Shown piece after piece: positions 53,856 through 62,934 of a DNA stretch of 64,000 bases. The position numbers and the translations under genes were made by a program. The stretch is taken from the NCBI GenBank assembly GCA_964551335.1, contig CAZKCO010000008.1:62001-126000 (forward strand), written 5' to 3'. Every line of letters begins with the position of its first letter. Position 1 is the stretch's first letter. The notes below the pieces were generated by a model. That model was not told the DNA's origin. It did no database searches and saw nothing but the letters and a program-made list of their open reading frames with translations. Source of the DNA: Tunicatimonas sp964551335. Its GTDB lineage: Bacteria; Bacteroidota; Bacteroidia; Cytophagales; Cyclobacteriaceae.

Positions 53856-54322
53856 AGCATTTAGTTTTCTAATAAAAAGTACTAATGTAAGTTTTTATTG
53901 TTTTTTAAAGATAAGAAGATATTTAGCCACAAGCAAGAAAATTATAAATATTCACACAATTGATATGATCATTATAACAATCCCGTTCCATTGCTAAGAG
54001 CTGTCTGCTTAAATAGCGTGCTAATAGTGGGTAGAATAAACCAATAGAGTGAGGAAAATTTTTCTCATAATTATTTTTTGCATATGACCTATCATCGTTA
54101 TAAATCTTATATAAATAGCTGATAACCAGATATTTGTTATTTATTTTAAAGTCTTATGTCATGGTACATAATTTTGGATTGATTCTTTTGAGTAATTACA
54201 TAGCAGTCAGCGAGTTTGCTAAAATGCCTCACAAAAATATAAAGCGCTGAAGCAGAACAAATTACATAGCAGAAAAAGCTCAATGACTAGATAATTATTA
54301 CTTATTTAACTCTTACAAAACT
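53856..54322 (+). other. 467-base AT-rich intergenic region
   Basis: No open frame worth calling. A 13-base direct repeat AATTACATAGCAG occurs at 54194-54206 and 54260-54272. TAATTTTG at 54169-54176 could be a -7 element for the gene at 54323, leaving a 5-prime leader of about 150 bases. Confidence 0.5.
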
Positions 54323-54781
54323 ATGGATACTAATAGCGAAAGAACCATTAAAGCATTACATGAATTGATACAGGTGAACCAAGAAGGTGAACGCGGGTAC
54401 AAAGAAGCTTCTGAGAAAATCGATAACCGAGAATTTAGTACTATTCTTTACCGGCTGTCTCAACAAAGGACACTATTCCGAGGTGAACTGGAAGAAATTT
54501 TGCGTAAGGACTTCCGCGACGCAGCCGAAGTCAGCGACTCATTGACTAGCAAAGTGCATAGAACCTGGATGGATTTTACCGCTGGTTTAAGCAAAGATGA
54601 TGATAAGGCTGTATTTAACGAATGTGAACGAGGTGAAGAACACGCCATAAAAAAATACACCGAAGCATTAGACGGACGTCTACCGAACTACATTGAAAAG
54701 ATTGTAAAACAGCAGCTTGAATTGATTAGAGGTACCTTAAGCCAGATCCGTGAGTTCAAGTACGAAGAAAATCACGCCTAG
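54323..54781 (+). CDS. PA2169-type four-helix-bundle protein (DUF2383)
   Basis: A 152-residue helical protein with ferritin-like features: TIKALHELIQVNQEGERGY (helix 1), FSTILYRLSQQRTLFRGELEE (helix 2), CERGEEHAIKKYTEAL (helix 3) and VKQQLELIRGTLSQIREFK (helix 4). The Glu/His residues in GEEHAIKKY and QEGERGYKEA are those expected of the family. Often linked to stress response. A terminator follows it. Confidence 0.88.
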   Translation: MDTNSERTIKALHELIQVNQEGERGYKEASEKIDNREFSTILYRLSQQRTLFRGELEEILRKDFRDAAEVSDSLTSKVHRTWMDFTAGLSKDDDKAVFNECERGEEHAIKKYTEALDGRLPNYIEKIVKQQLELIRGTLSQIREFKYEENHA

Positions 54782-54819
54782 TAATTAATTACAAACTGTT
54801 GAGTAATTTATTTAATTAA

Positions 54820-54848
54820 GCAAGAGATGGTTATCTCTTGCTTTTTTT
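54820..54848 (+). terminator. rho-independent terminator against next start codon
   Basis: GCAAGAGAT (54820-54828), loop GGTT, ATCTCTTGC (54833-54841), then seven T (54842-54848). The T-tract is directly followed by the ATG of the next gene. Confidence 0.9.
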
Positions 54849-56006
54849 ATGATGCTGAACCAACTAATTAACATTCTTAACTTTCCCCTTCGTAAATTAA
54901 AAAGCCTAGTGAAGAATCTTCTGGGCTGGGTGGGCAAACCATGCATTATTCTTTACCGGGGTTTTGCTAATCAACACCAATTTTACATCAGAGGAAGAGT
55001 CATCGAGGATACTGGCTTAGCCAAACCCGAAGAAAGGCATCGGTTTTGGGATAATATCATAGCCATGATCAAACGTTACGGTAGTAGTGGTTTATCTAAT
55101 CGGCTGGTAGAAGTCATTTTTAATGGTCAAACCTTTACCCTTCGGTCGGATGATGACGGATATTTCACGATTGACACTGAAGTCCCCGGAAAAAGCAATA
55201 ATTCGGGTTTGTGGCGCTCAATACAAGCCCGAATGATTAACGAAGATTCTTTTTCAGCACAAAATACCAACGCAGAAAGCGAAATCCTTCGACTGGATCG
55301 CGGACATGCCTATGGCGTCATTACAGATATTGACGACACCATTCTTATAAGCCATGCGACTAACGTGCGGAAAAAACTAAAGTTGATGTTATTTAAAAAC
55401 GCCAAAACCCGTCTCCCCTTCGACGGAGCAGCTGCATTTTATCAGGCGCTATACCAGGGACCAAAACTTGAGCAAAACCATCCTTTTTTCTATGTTTCTA
55501 GCAGCGAGTGGAATTTGTACGATCTGTTAGTGGATTTTTGCCATTATCACAATTTTCCAAAGGGGACTTTCTTACTGCGAGACGCCAAAATCAACCTTAA
55601 GAAAATTTGGAAGGCCGGCAGCGGTAATCATAACCATAAATACGATAAGATCTGTAGAATACTGGCCATGAGTGATCCACTTCCGTTTATCTTGGTGGGC
55701 GATAGCGGTCAGCATGATGCAGAAATCTACGCACAAATAGCCCGTAATAACCACGGACGAGTCGCTGTCATTTACATTCGAGATGTAAGACCTTCCCGCC
55801 ACCAAACTGTTAAACAAATTGCTGCTGATTTGGCCAAAGAAAATATTACCATGGTCTTAGTACCCGACACCGAAGAGGCTGCTCTACACGCTCTACAAAA
55901 CGGATTTATCCATCCGGAGGCTGTTCAGGATATTATTGATGAGAAGAAGCTGAATCAGGCTATGGAGTCTGAATTTAGCCAGATACTGGAAAAAATTGTG
56001 GAGTAG
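54849..56006 (+). CDS. App1-family phosphatase (DUF2183)
   Basis: A 385-residue HAD-like phosphatase. The catalytic motif is ITDIDDTIL (Asp in DIDDT, near residue 160), with PFILVGDSGQHD as the later acidic site and FYVSSSEWNLYDLL in between. Yeast App1 is a phosphatidate phosphatase; bacterial members may act on phospholipid or other phosphates. The first ATG is at 54849 and lies right after the terminator T-tract. Because the transcript would have no leader from upstream, the true start could be the second ATG at 54852 or a later start. Confidence 0.88.
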   Translation: MMLNQLINILNFPLRKLKSLVKNLLGWVGKPCIILYRGFANQHQFYIRGRVIEDTGLAKPEERHRFWDNIIAMIKRYGSSGLSNRLVEVIFNGQTFTLRSDDDGYFTIDTEVPGKSNNSGLWRSIQARMINEDSFSAQNTNAESEILRLDRGHAYGVITDIDDTILISHATNVRKKLKLMLFKNAKTRLPFDGAAAFYQALYQGPKLEQNHPFFYVSSSEWNLYDLLVDFCHYHNFPKGTFLLRDAKINLKKIWKAGSGNHNHKYDKICRILAMSDPLPFILVGDSGQHDAEIYAQIARNNHGRVAVIYIRDVRPSRHQTVKQIAADLAKENITMVLVPDTEEAALHALQNGFIHPEAVQDIIDEKKLNQAMESEFSQILEKIVE

Positions 56007-56010
56007 CCCA

Positions 56011-57066
56011 TCACTTGATTGCATTTCTTAACCCCTTCAGGTTTTGCTGGCTAGTTTGAAGGTTAGCGGCAATCAGTCTTTTTTCATTATCTGCGCTACC
56101 ATCATTGGTTTTCGCGAGCAGTTTATCCGCCTGTTGAAGATAGCCAAGAGCTTCTTCTTGCGTAACGATGGCCGATTGAATGGCTTCTTTAGAGCTTAAT
56201 TTTCGGGGAATACCTCCCATTAAATGGTTAGCGTAGTCCATGTAAGCCCTTGCCATGACCACGGGGTTATCCGGGTTAAACTCGTAGGCCTGAGTTGCTG
56301 TAAATAATTTTCCTTCAATATCCGGTTTAGATTCAAATTCAGCTATCTGTCGCTGAAAATCTATACACTTCTGACCGGATTTAGCTTGCAATTGCTGTTT
56401 TACCCGTTCATCTCCGCGAAGATAGGCTTGCATTGGCACCGGGCAGTCTAATAACTGCCACATGGGTGCTAAAGGTAAGTGGTTCAACACAAATACCTCA
56501 GGAGAAGTTAAGAAGTAATCTTCGTTGAATTTCTTCACAAACTTCATATTTTCGTCTAACCCACCACTTCCCCAAGTCACATCGATTAACCGCCACTTTC
56601 CTTCTACTTCCACGATATTCCATGCGTGATCTGCATTTGTAAACTTACTTTTAGGAGTATAATTAAATCCTTTACTATAACCAGGTACTACGTGACAGGG
56701 AATGTTCGCCAATCGGCACATTTCCTGAAAGAGTTCGGCGTATCCCTGACAAACAGCTTTGCCTCGTTGGAGTACATCAACGGGTGAAATCGGTTTATAT
56801 CGGGAAGGGTTATAGCTACGAAAGAGTTGGACATCGTAGGCGATATTATCGCTAATCCAGACATAAAAACTTCGAACCCGCTCGTAATCATTATCAGCCG
56901 GTTTAATCAAATAACTGGTTAACTTTGGTAAGTTGTCACGAAGCTTTTCGGGTGCCTGTCGGGCGTGTTGATCAATTTTGGTATAATCAATGTCAACCGC
57001 TAATAGATCAGGGCAGTTTAGCATCACCCACCCAAAAATCAATAGTAAATACTGTTTCTTCATCAT
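56011..57066 (-). CDS. transglutaminase-like periplasmic protein
   Basis: A 351-residue protein with an N-terminal signal segment (MKKQYLLLIFGWVMLNC). The transglutaminase core has the catalytic Cys in GKAVCQGYAELFQ, His in ADHAWNIVEV and Asp in RLIDVTWGSGG. The C-terminal 100 residues look helical. Function probably concerns peptide or cell-wall substrates. It converges on the App1-type gene with four bases between stops. Confidence 0.9.
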   Translation of the reverse strand: MMKKQYLLLIFGWVMLNCPDLLAVDIDYTKIDQHARQAPEKLRDNLPKLTSYLIKPADNDYERVRSFYVWISDNIAYDVQLFRSYNPSRYKPISPVDVLQRGKAVCQGYAELFQEMCRLANIPCHVVPGYSKGFNYTPKSKFTNADHAWNIVEVEGKWRLIDVTWGSGGLDENMKFVKKFNEDYFLTSPEVFVLNHLPLAPMWQLLDCPVPMQAYLRGDERVKQQLQAKSGQKCIDFQRQIAEFESKPDIEGKLFTATQAYEFNPDNPVVMARAYMDYANHLMGGIPRKLSSKEAIQSAIVTQEEALGYLQQADKLLAKTNDGSADNEKRLIAANLQTSQQNLKGLRNAIK

Positions 57067-57257
57067 CAGTCTGTTTTCTCAAAGTAAAATTGATCAAACT
57101 TCTTCTCTCCACTAAACGAAAATTATTCCGAATCTTACACACATGGTGTTAAAGTGTTTTGGTGATATAGTTATCAAGGTCTGTGTTCACAGATTCGTAG
57201 TAAAAATTACCAAGAACTCTAAGTGAGAACCGGGCAATAGTCACTCAGAACTAAAAT

Positions 57258-58943
57258 TTATCCCCCTATCATATTTTTGTAACGAATTCTTTTAGGCTCT
57301 ACGTCACCCAATCGTTGCCGTTTGCTTTCTTCGTAATCCGTATAGTTTCCTTCAAACCAGTATACCTGAGAATCACCCTCAAAAGCCAGAATGTGGGTAG
57401 CAATTCTATCTAAAAACCATCGGTCGTGAGAAATAATTACGGCACACCCAGCAAAATTTTCTAGCCCTTCTTCTAAAGCTCTCAGGGTATTAACATCCAA
57501 ATCATTGGTAGGCTCATCCAGCAACAATACGTTGGCTCCTTCCTTCAGCATCATGGCCAGATGCACCCGGTTTCGTTCCCCCCCCGAAAGATTGGCCACT
57601 TTTTTCTCTTGATCACTTCCGCTGAAATTGAATCGGCTTACGTAGGCTCGGGAGTTCATCTGCCGTCCACCCAAATCCATTAATTCGTTTCCATCAGAAA
57701 TAACCTGCCAAACAGTTTTGGTTGGATCTAACTGATCGTGTTCCTGGTCTACATAAGCTAACTTTACTGAAGAACCCACTTCAATTTCACCCTTATCAGG
57801 CTCAATTTGTTGCGTTATCAGTTTAAAAAGCGTGGTTTTGCCCGCACCGTTTGGTCCAATCACCCCCACAATGCCCGCTGGCGGTAACGAGAAGGTCAAA
57901 TTCTCAAACAATAGCTTATTCCCGTATGACTTGGCTAAATCCTGCGCCTCAATTACTTTATTACCTAGCCGCGGACCGGGCGGAATATATAATTCTAGTC
58001 GCTGCTCTTTATCTTTTCCCTCCTCACCTAACAGTTTATCGTAGGCATTTAGACGGGCTTTGGCTTTGGCATGGCGTCCTTTAGGTGTCATACGAATCCA
58101 CTCTAACTCTCGCTCCAAAGTTTTCTGCCGCTTAGAAGCAGTTTTCTCTTCATCAGCTAAGCGTTTCTGCTTCTGCTCTAACCAAGAGGAATAGTTTCCC
58201 TTCCAAGGAATACCCTCTCCCCGATCCAGTTCTAAAATCCAGCCAGCTACATTATCCAAAAAATAACGGTCGTGGGTAACTGCAATCACCGTTCCAGCGT
58301 ATTGACGCAGGTGCTGCTCGAGCCACTGTACTGATTCGGCGTCGAGATGGTTGGTTGGTTCATCCAACAGCAATACATCGGGTTGCTGCAGTAGCAACCG
58401 GCAGAGGGCTACTCTCCTTTTTTCACCCCCTGAAAGATTCTTAATGACTGCACCCTCCGGTGGGGTACGCAAGGCATCCATCGCCTGGTTTAGCTTGTTA
58501 TCCAGTTCCCACGCATTTACGTGATCCAGTTTCTCCTGTACCTGAGCCTGCTGATTAATCAGTTTTTGCATAGCATCAGGGTCTTCCAATACGGCCGGGT
58601 CGGCAAACTTCTCGTTAATTTCCTCAAACTCCTTTAGAAGGCTGACCGTTTCGGCCACCCCTTCTTCTACTACTTGTTTCACGGTTTTATCAGCATCGAG
58701 TTCCGGTTCCTGCTCCAGCATGCCTACAGAGTAGCCAGACGAAAAAACCACTTCACCCTGATATTCCTGGTCTTTTCCAGCAATAATTCTGAGTAAAGAT
58801 GATTTACCGGCACCATTTAAACCCAACACTCCGATCTTTGCTCCGTAGAAAAAGGATAGGTAAATGTTTTTTAACACTTGTTTTTGAGGCGGATAAATTT
58901 TAGATACGCCCGCCATGGAAAAAATAATCTTTTCGTCGCTCAT
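57258..58943 (-). CDS. ettA: energy-dependent translational throttle ATPase (ABC-F)
   Basis: A 561-residue ABC-F protein that binds the ribosomal E site. Two ATPase domains are visible: Walker A GLNGAGKSS and GPNGAGKTT, signatures LSGGEKRRVAL and LSGGERNRVHL, Walker B VLLLDEPTNHLD and VLLLDEPTNDLD. The linker with ERELEWIRMTPKGRHAKAKAR and the arm-like insertion in the first domain fit EttA. Length is normal (about 555). Confidence 0.95.
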   Translation of the reverse strand: MSDEKIIFSMAGVSKIYPPQKQVLKNIYLSFFYGAKIGVLGLNGAGKSSLLRIIAGKDQEYQGEVVFSSGYSVGMLEQEPELDADKTVKQVVEEGVAETVSLLKEFEEINEKFADPAVLEDPDAMQKLINQQAQVQEKLDHVNAWELDNKLNQAMDALRTPPEGAVIKNLSGGEKRRVALCRLLLQQPDVLLLDEPTNHLDAESVQWLEQHLRQYAGTVIAVTHDRYFLDNVAGWILELDRGEGIPWKGNYSSWLEQKQKRLADEEKTASKRQKTLERELEWIRMTPKGRHAKAKARLNAYDKLLGEEGKDKEQRLELYIPPGPRLGNKVIEAQDLAKSYGNKLLFENLTFSLPPAGIVGVIGPNGAGKTTLFKLITQQIEPDKGEIEVGSSVKLAYVDQEHDQLDPTKTVWQVISDGNELMDLGGRQMNSRAYVSRFNFSGSDQEKKVANLSGGERNRVHLAMMLKEGANVLLLDEPTNDLDVNTLRALEEGLENFAGCAVIISHDRWFLDRIATHILAFEGDSQVYWFEGNYTDYEESKRQRLGDVEPKRIRYKNMIGG

Positions 58944-59134
58944 AATTTAACAATCTGTAATTTCTTCGTTTAGATAGATAAAGCTACGTGCTATTTTCTG
59001 GTTATGAGTAATTAAATGATATTTTTGCGTAATTTCTTAAAAATCATAATCATTGCGAACAATAAGAAACCAAAAACCTGATTATTGACGACTAATTATT
59101 GATTCACCTATTATCAACTCTAAACCCTAAAAAA

Positions 59135-60577
59135 TTGGATCAGGCAACAACACCCTATGGATTCATTCAAGACGGTAAAATTTACCGAAATGCCTTTCTT
59201 GAATACACCGAACGCGAAATTGGCGAAGTGCGTGAAAGTGAAGCTTCTACCATTAAGTACTTTGAAGCCCGATTTGAAATGGCGGAAAACAAAGTAGCTA
59301 ATCTTGAAGAAGCAGTAGAAGCCTCCGAGAATAAAGGCTCTTACCTAATGAAACTGATTCACATGCGCGAGAGCCTGGCCAAGTTCGACGCACTGGGGGA
59401 TTATCCTAGTCTTTACGAACGGTTGGATGTAATTGAGGAAAAATTACGGGAGATCATCGCTCAGAACCGTATCAAAAATCTGGAGATTAAACAAGCCCTA
59501 ATTGCTGAAGCTGAACCTTTTGAGTTTAGCTCAGACTGGCAAGAAGCTACTGATCAGCTAAAAGAAATCAAAGGAAAATGGATTAAAACCGGTGCGGTAG
59601 ACGAAGATAAGCAGGAAGAGATTGAAGGTCGTTTTAATGAAATACTGGATAATTTTTTCCAGCGAAGGAAGCAGTTTTTTGAAGAACGCAAACAGATGGT
59701 TTACAACCGGATTAAGCGCTACCGTGAGATCAATAACGAACTCTACCATTTGCTTAAATCTCCGGACCGCCAACAAGCTAGGGAGCGTGCCAAGGAACTT
59801 CAGGCTGAATGGCGTGAGGTAGGTAAAATTCCCGGGATGCATTATTCCAAGCTATTTAGAAACCATAAGTCACTGAATAACAAAATTTTCCGCAGTGATC
59901 ATCGATCCGGTGGTTACGGCGACTATCAATCTCGGGGCTATAATCAATCCGGAGGGTATGATCGTTCCAACCGAGAAGGATACGGGCGGCAAGGCGGCGG
60001 TTACGGTGGACCACCCCGAAGTAATTACCGTGACCAAAGAGGTGGCGGTGGGGGTCGCTTTGGTAGTGGCTCTTCCGGTTACATGAGCCCAGATGAGGCC
60101 ATGTCTCTCAAAAAGGAATTAATTTCCAAAGCCGAAGACCTGATTGGAAACAAACAGGTCAACACAATGGAAGAGGTGAAACAGCTAAGGTTTTCGTGGA
60201 AAAATTCCGGGCGAATATCCCGTGAACGCTCAATTGAACTCTCCGAAAAGTTTAATCTTGCCTGTGAAAAGGCTTTGGAAACAAGCTTTTTGGAAAGATT
60301 AGTGACTAACCGGAACTCAGATTTTTACTATCTAAGCTCACCTGAACAGTTACAGGAAAAAATCGCATTGCTCGCCAATTTGATCGAGCGAGATGAGGAA
60401 GAGCTTAGCCGCTTTAAAGCTGAAAATCAGCATCTTTTGAACGCCACCATCGGTAGGCATTCATCGGAAGAAGACCGACGAACAGCCGGACGCCTGAGAT
60501 CTCAAATCAGGAAAGTACAAGTTAAAAAAGAGATGCTGAATGAGTTACAAAACGATTTGGATAAATACTTATCTTAA
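59135..60577 (+). CDS. DUF349-type coiled-coil protein with RG/GY-rich linker
   Basis: About 480 residues from the TTG at 59135 (DQATTPYGFIQDGK, like other Cytophagales starts); a TTG at 59099 also opens the frame and there is no ATG in the first 60 codons. Residues up to about 240 are helical DUF349-type repeats (e.g. AEPFEFSSDWQEATDQLKEI). Then a Gly/Tyr/Arg/Ser-rich stretch of about 85 residues (repeated GYDRSNREGYGRQGGGYGG motif and RGGGGGRFG) links to a second helical region. Such RGG/GY linkers bind RNA or promote condensates in other proteins. The role here is unknown. Confidence 0.8.
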   Translation: MDQATTPYGFIQDGKIYRNAFLEYTEREIGEVRESEASTIKYFEARFEMAENKVANLEEAVEASENKGSYLMKLIHMRESLAKFDALGDYPSLYERLDVIEEKLREIIAQNRIKNLEIKQALIAEAEPFEFSSDWQEATDQLKEIKGKWIKTGAVDEDKQEEIEGRFNEILDNFFQRRKQFFEERKQMVYNRIKRYREINNELYHLLKSPDRQQARERAKELQAEWREVGKIPGMHYSKLFRNHKSLNNKIFRSDHRSGGYGDYQSRGYNQSGGYDRSNREGYGRQGGGYGGPPRSNYRDQRGGGGGRFGSGSSGYMSPDEAMSLKKELISKAEDLIGNKQVNTMEEVKQLRFSWKNSGRISRERSIELSEKFNLACEKALETSFLERLVTNRNSDFYYLSSPEQLQEKIALLANLIERDEEELSRFKAENQHLLNATIGRHSSEEDRRTAGRLRSQIRKVQVKKEMLNELQNDLDKYLS

Positions 60578-60772
60578 AAAGTAGATTCGTATTGAAACTT
60601 TTTTTTAAGGGAATATCTTTCCCACGTAATTGATTTGGGGTTTTCTCACATCCGGAAAACTCCCTTTGGTAAGAAAATTGTCAAAAATTCTTTTGGAAAT
60701 AGAGATACAATTTTATTATACAGCATCTTTTGATATCAAGTAAGTAAACGTTACACAAGAAAATTTGTAAGT

Positions 60773-60994
60773 ATGTACTGGACTTTAGAATTAGCATCCT
60801 ATTTAGAAGATGCTCCTTGGCCGGCCACCAAAGATGAGCTAATAGATTTCTCGATTCGCTCAGGTGCACCGTTAGAAGTTGTAGAGAACCTACAAGAACT
60901 AGAAGATGATGGTCAACCCTACGAAAACATTGAGGAAATCTGGCCGGATTATCCTACGAAAGAAGACTTTTTCTTTAACGAAGACGAATATTAG
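60773..60994 (+). CDS. DUF2795-family small protein
   Basis: A 73-residue acidic protein. Its LEDAPWPATKDELIDFSIRS segment matches DUF2795, a small helical family. The C-terminus is very acidic (KEDFFFNEDEY). The 195-base gap before it has weak inverted repeats and no gene. It converges on ispD. Confidence 0.85.
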   Translation: MYWTLELASYLEDAPWPATKDELIDFSIRSGAPLEVVENLQELEDDGQPYENIEEIWPDYPTKEDFFFNEDEY

Positions 60995-61010
60995 CAGCCT
61001 AAGCTTAAAC

Positions 61011-61697
61011 TTATTTTTGGGAAGCCTTTTGTTTCAAGAAGGCTTCTGCTACCCATAAATCTTCCGGAGTAGTTACTTTAATATTTTGATAACTTCCCTC
61101 AACCAAAGTCACCCTACGTCCGGCTGCTTCTACCAGACTGGCCTCATCGCTAAATTTTTTTATTGAACGTATCTTTGCATAGGCTTCTCGTAGCCAACTA
61201 ATCTGGAATGTCTGCGGTGTTTGCATTAGCCGGTAATCAGTTCGGATTCGGCTCTCGCTCCCTCGCTCAGTTACTTTGCGAATAGAATCTTTTAGAGAAA
61301 CCGCCGCGATGGCACTCCCTTGCTCCAACGCTACCCGAAAACAACGCTCAATGAGTTGAACGTTTACCAACGGACGCACTCCATCGTGAACAGCAACTAA
61401 ACAATCTTGATCCTGAATTTTCAGTATTCCATTGTAAACCGATTCCGGTCGACAATTGCCTCCAGCTACTAGTTGGTGAGATATTTGAAAATCATGCTGT
61501 TTACAAAGTTGCTGCCAACGCGAATGTTCGTTTCGGGGTAATACTAACCAGATGGGAAGCTGGGGGTTGTACTCAGCAAAAACCCCCAAAGTATGCATCA
61601 GGAGGGGCTTGCCCGCTACATCCAGAAATTGCTTGGGAATATCAGATTGCATTCTGCTACCCTGCCCTCCAGCCACAATCACTGCACACTTTTTCAT
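61011..61697 (-). CDS. ispD: 2-C-methyl-D-erythritol 4-phosphate cytidylyltransferase
   Basis: Makes CDP-methylerythritol in the MEP isoprenoid pathway. The 228-residue protein shows AGGQGSRMQSDIPKQFL (nucleotide-binding) near 9-25 and AVHDGVRPLV near 102-111, with TPQTFQ and DEASLVE. Length is normal. queA is upstream with 35 bases between. Confidence 0.95.
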   Translation of the reverse strand: MKKCAVIVAGGQGSRMQSDIPKQFLDVAGKPLLMHTLGVFAEYNPQLPIWLVLPRNEHSRWQQLCKQHDFQISHQLVAGGNCRPESVYNGILKIQDQDCLVAVHDGVRPLVNVQLIERCFRVALEQGSAIAAVSLKDSIRKVTERGSESRIRTDYRLMQTPQTFQISWLREAYAKIRSIKKFSDEASLVEAAGRRVTLVEGSYQNIKVTTPEDLWVAEAFLKQKASQK

Positions 61698-61732
61698 AGT
61701 TTGAGTTGTGATTGCCTACCCCAAAAAACCTG

Positions 61733-62797
61733 CTAGATAATTAGCATAGCGTCTCCGTAAGTAAAAAAGCGATATTTTTCTTTCACCGCGATTTCGTAAG
61801 CTTTCATGACTAAATCGTAACCCCCGAAGGCCGCAGCCATCATCAGCAGTGTTGACTGCGGTAAATGAAAGTTAGTGACTAACGCATTGCAAATCTTAAA
61901 CTCGTAAGGAGGAAAAATAAACTTGTCAGTCCAGCCCTGGTTAGCCTTTAACCGACCACTGGCCGAAACAGAAGACTCTAAAGCCCGCATAGAAGTAGTC
62001 CCAATAGAACATACCCGCTGCTTACTGTCGAGTGCACGATTGACAAAATTGGCTGTTTCTTCAGTAATACGGTAGTTCTCCGAGTCCATTTTATGCTTCG
62101 TAAGGTCTTCCACTTCAACGTCGCGGAAAGTACCCAAGCCAATGTGCAAAGTAATTGGACTCACATCAATACCCTTAATTTCTAATCGCTTGAGTAGTTG
62201 TTTGGTAAAGTGCAGGCCAGCCGTGGGAGCAGCTACCGCACCCACGTTTTCGGCGTAAATAGTCTGGAATCGCTCCCGATCCTGAGGTTCTACTTTCCGG
62301 CGTTCCTTAAAATGATCGGGTAAAGGGGTTTCGCCTAGTGTGTTGATCATTTCGTAGAAAGCCTCGCGGTCTCCTTCGTATAGAAACCGGATGGTACGGC
62401 CCCGGGAAGTAGTGTTATCAATCACTTCAGCTACAAGTTCTCCCTCGCCAAAGTACAGCTTGTTACCAACCCTGATTTTTCGGGCCGGATCTACTAGTAC
62501 ATCCCAAAGGTTCATGTCTGGGTTTAACTCTCTCAATAAGAACACCTCAATTTTTGCCCCGGTTTTTTCTTTGTTCCCGTATAAACGGGCAGGAAAAACT
62601 TTGGTATCGTTTACCACAAATACATCACCCTCTTCAAAGTAATCTACTATATCTTTAAAAACTTTATGTTCTATATCGCCCGTATCCCGATGTAATACCA
62701 TCAATCGGGATTCGTCCCGGTTCTCTTCGGGATGCAGGGCAATAAGTTTTTCTCGGTCTTTTTCGTCAAATTTGTACTTAAACTCAGATAGCTTCAT
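61733..62797 (-). CDS. queA: SAM:tRNA ribosyltransferase-isomerase
   Basis: Transfers ribose from SAM to preQ1 in tRNA, making epoxyqueuosine. The 354-residue protein has VVNDTKVFPARLYG, AGLHFTKQLL, TLHIGLGTF, GTTSMRALES and the NFHLPQSTLLM motif, typical of QueA. Start ATG at 62797. Confidence 0.95.
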   Translation of the reverse strand: MKLSEFKYKFDEKDREKLIALHPEENRDESRLMVLHRDTGDIEHKVFKDIVDYFEEGDVFVVNDTKVFPARLYGNKEKTGAKIEVFLLRELNPDMNLWDVLVDPARKIRVGNKLYFGEGELVAEVIDNTTSRGRTIRFLYEGDREAFYEMINTLGETPLPDHFKERRKVEPQDRERFQTIYAENVGAVAAPTAGLHFTKQLLKRLEIKGIDVSPITLHIGLGTFRDVEVEDLTKHKMDSENYRITEETANFVNRALDSKQRVCSIGTTSMRALESSVSASGRLKANQGWTDKFIFPPYEFKICNALVTNFHLPQSTLLMMAAAFGGYDLVMKAYEIAVKEKYRFFTYGDAMLII

Positions 62798-62934
62798 GGA
62801 CAGTTACGCTAATTAATGTAATTTCGAGGTGTATCTCACTAGCAGTTTGCAAAGATAGAGATTTGTCTGTAACGGGAGATGAACGTTGGGTAAAAACTGT
62901 TGAGTTCCATTTTTTAAGGTTACTTTTTGTTAAT

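Noticed and set aside
60602..60672. Hairpin after the DUF349 gene as a terminator
   Set aside because: Arms GTTTTC/GAAAAC pair but there is no T-tract after them; too weak to call.
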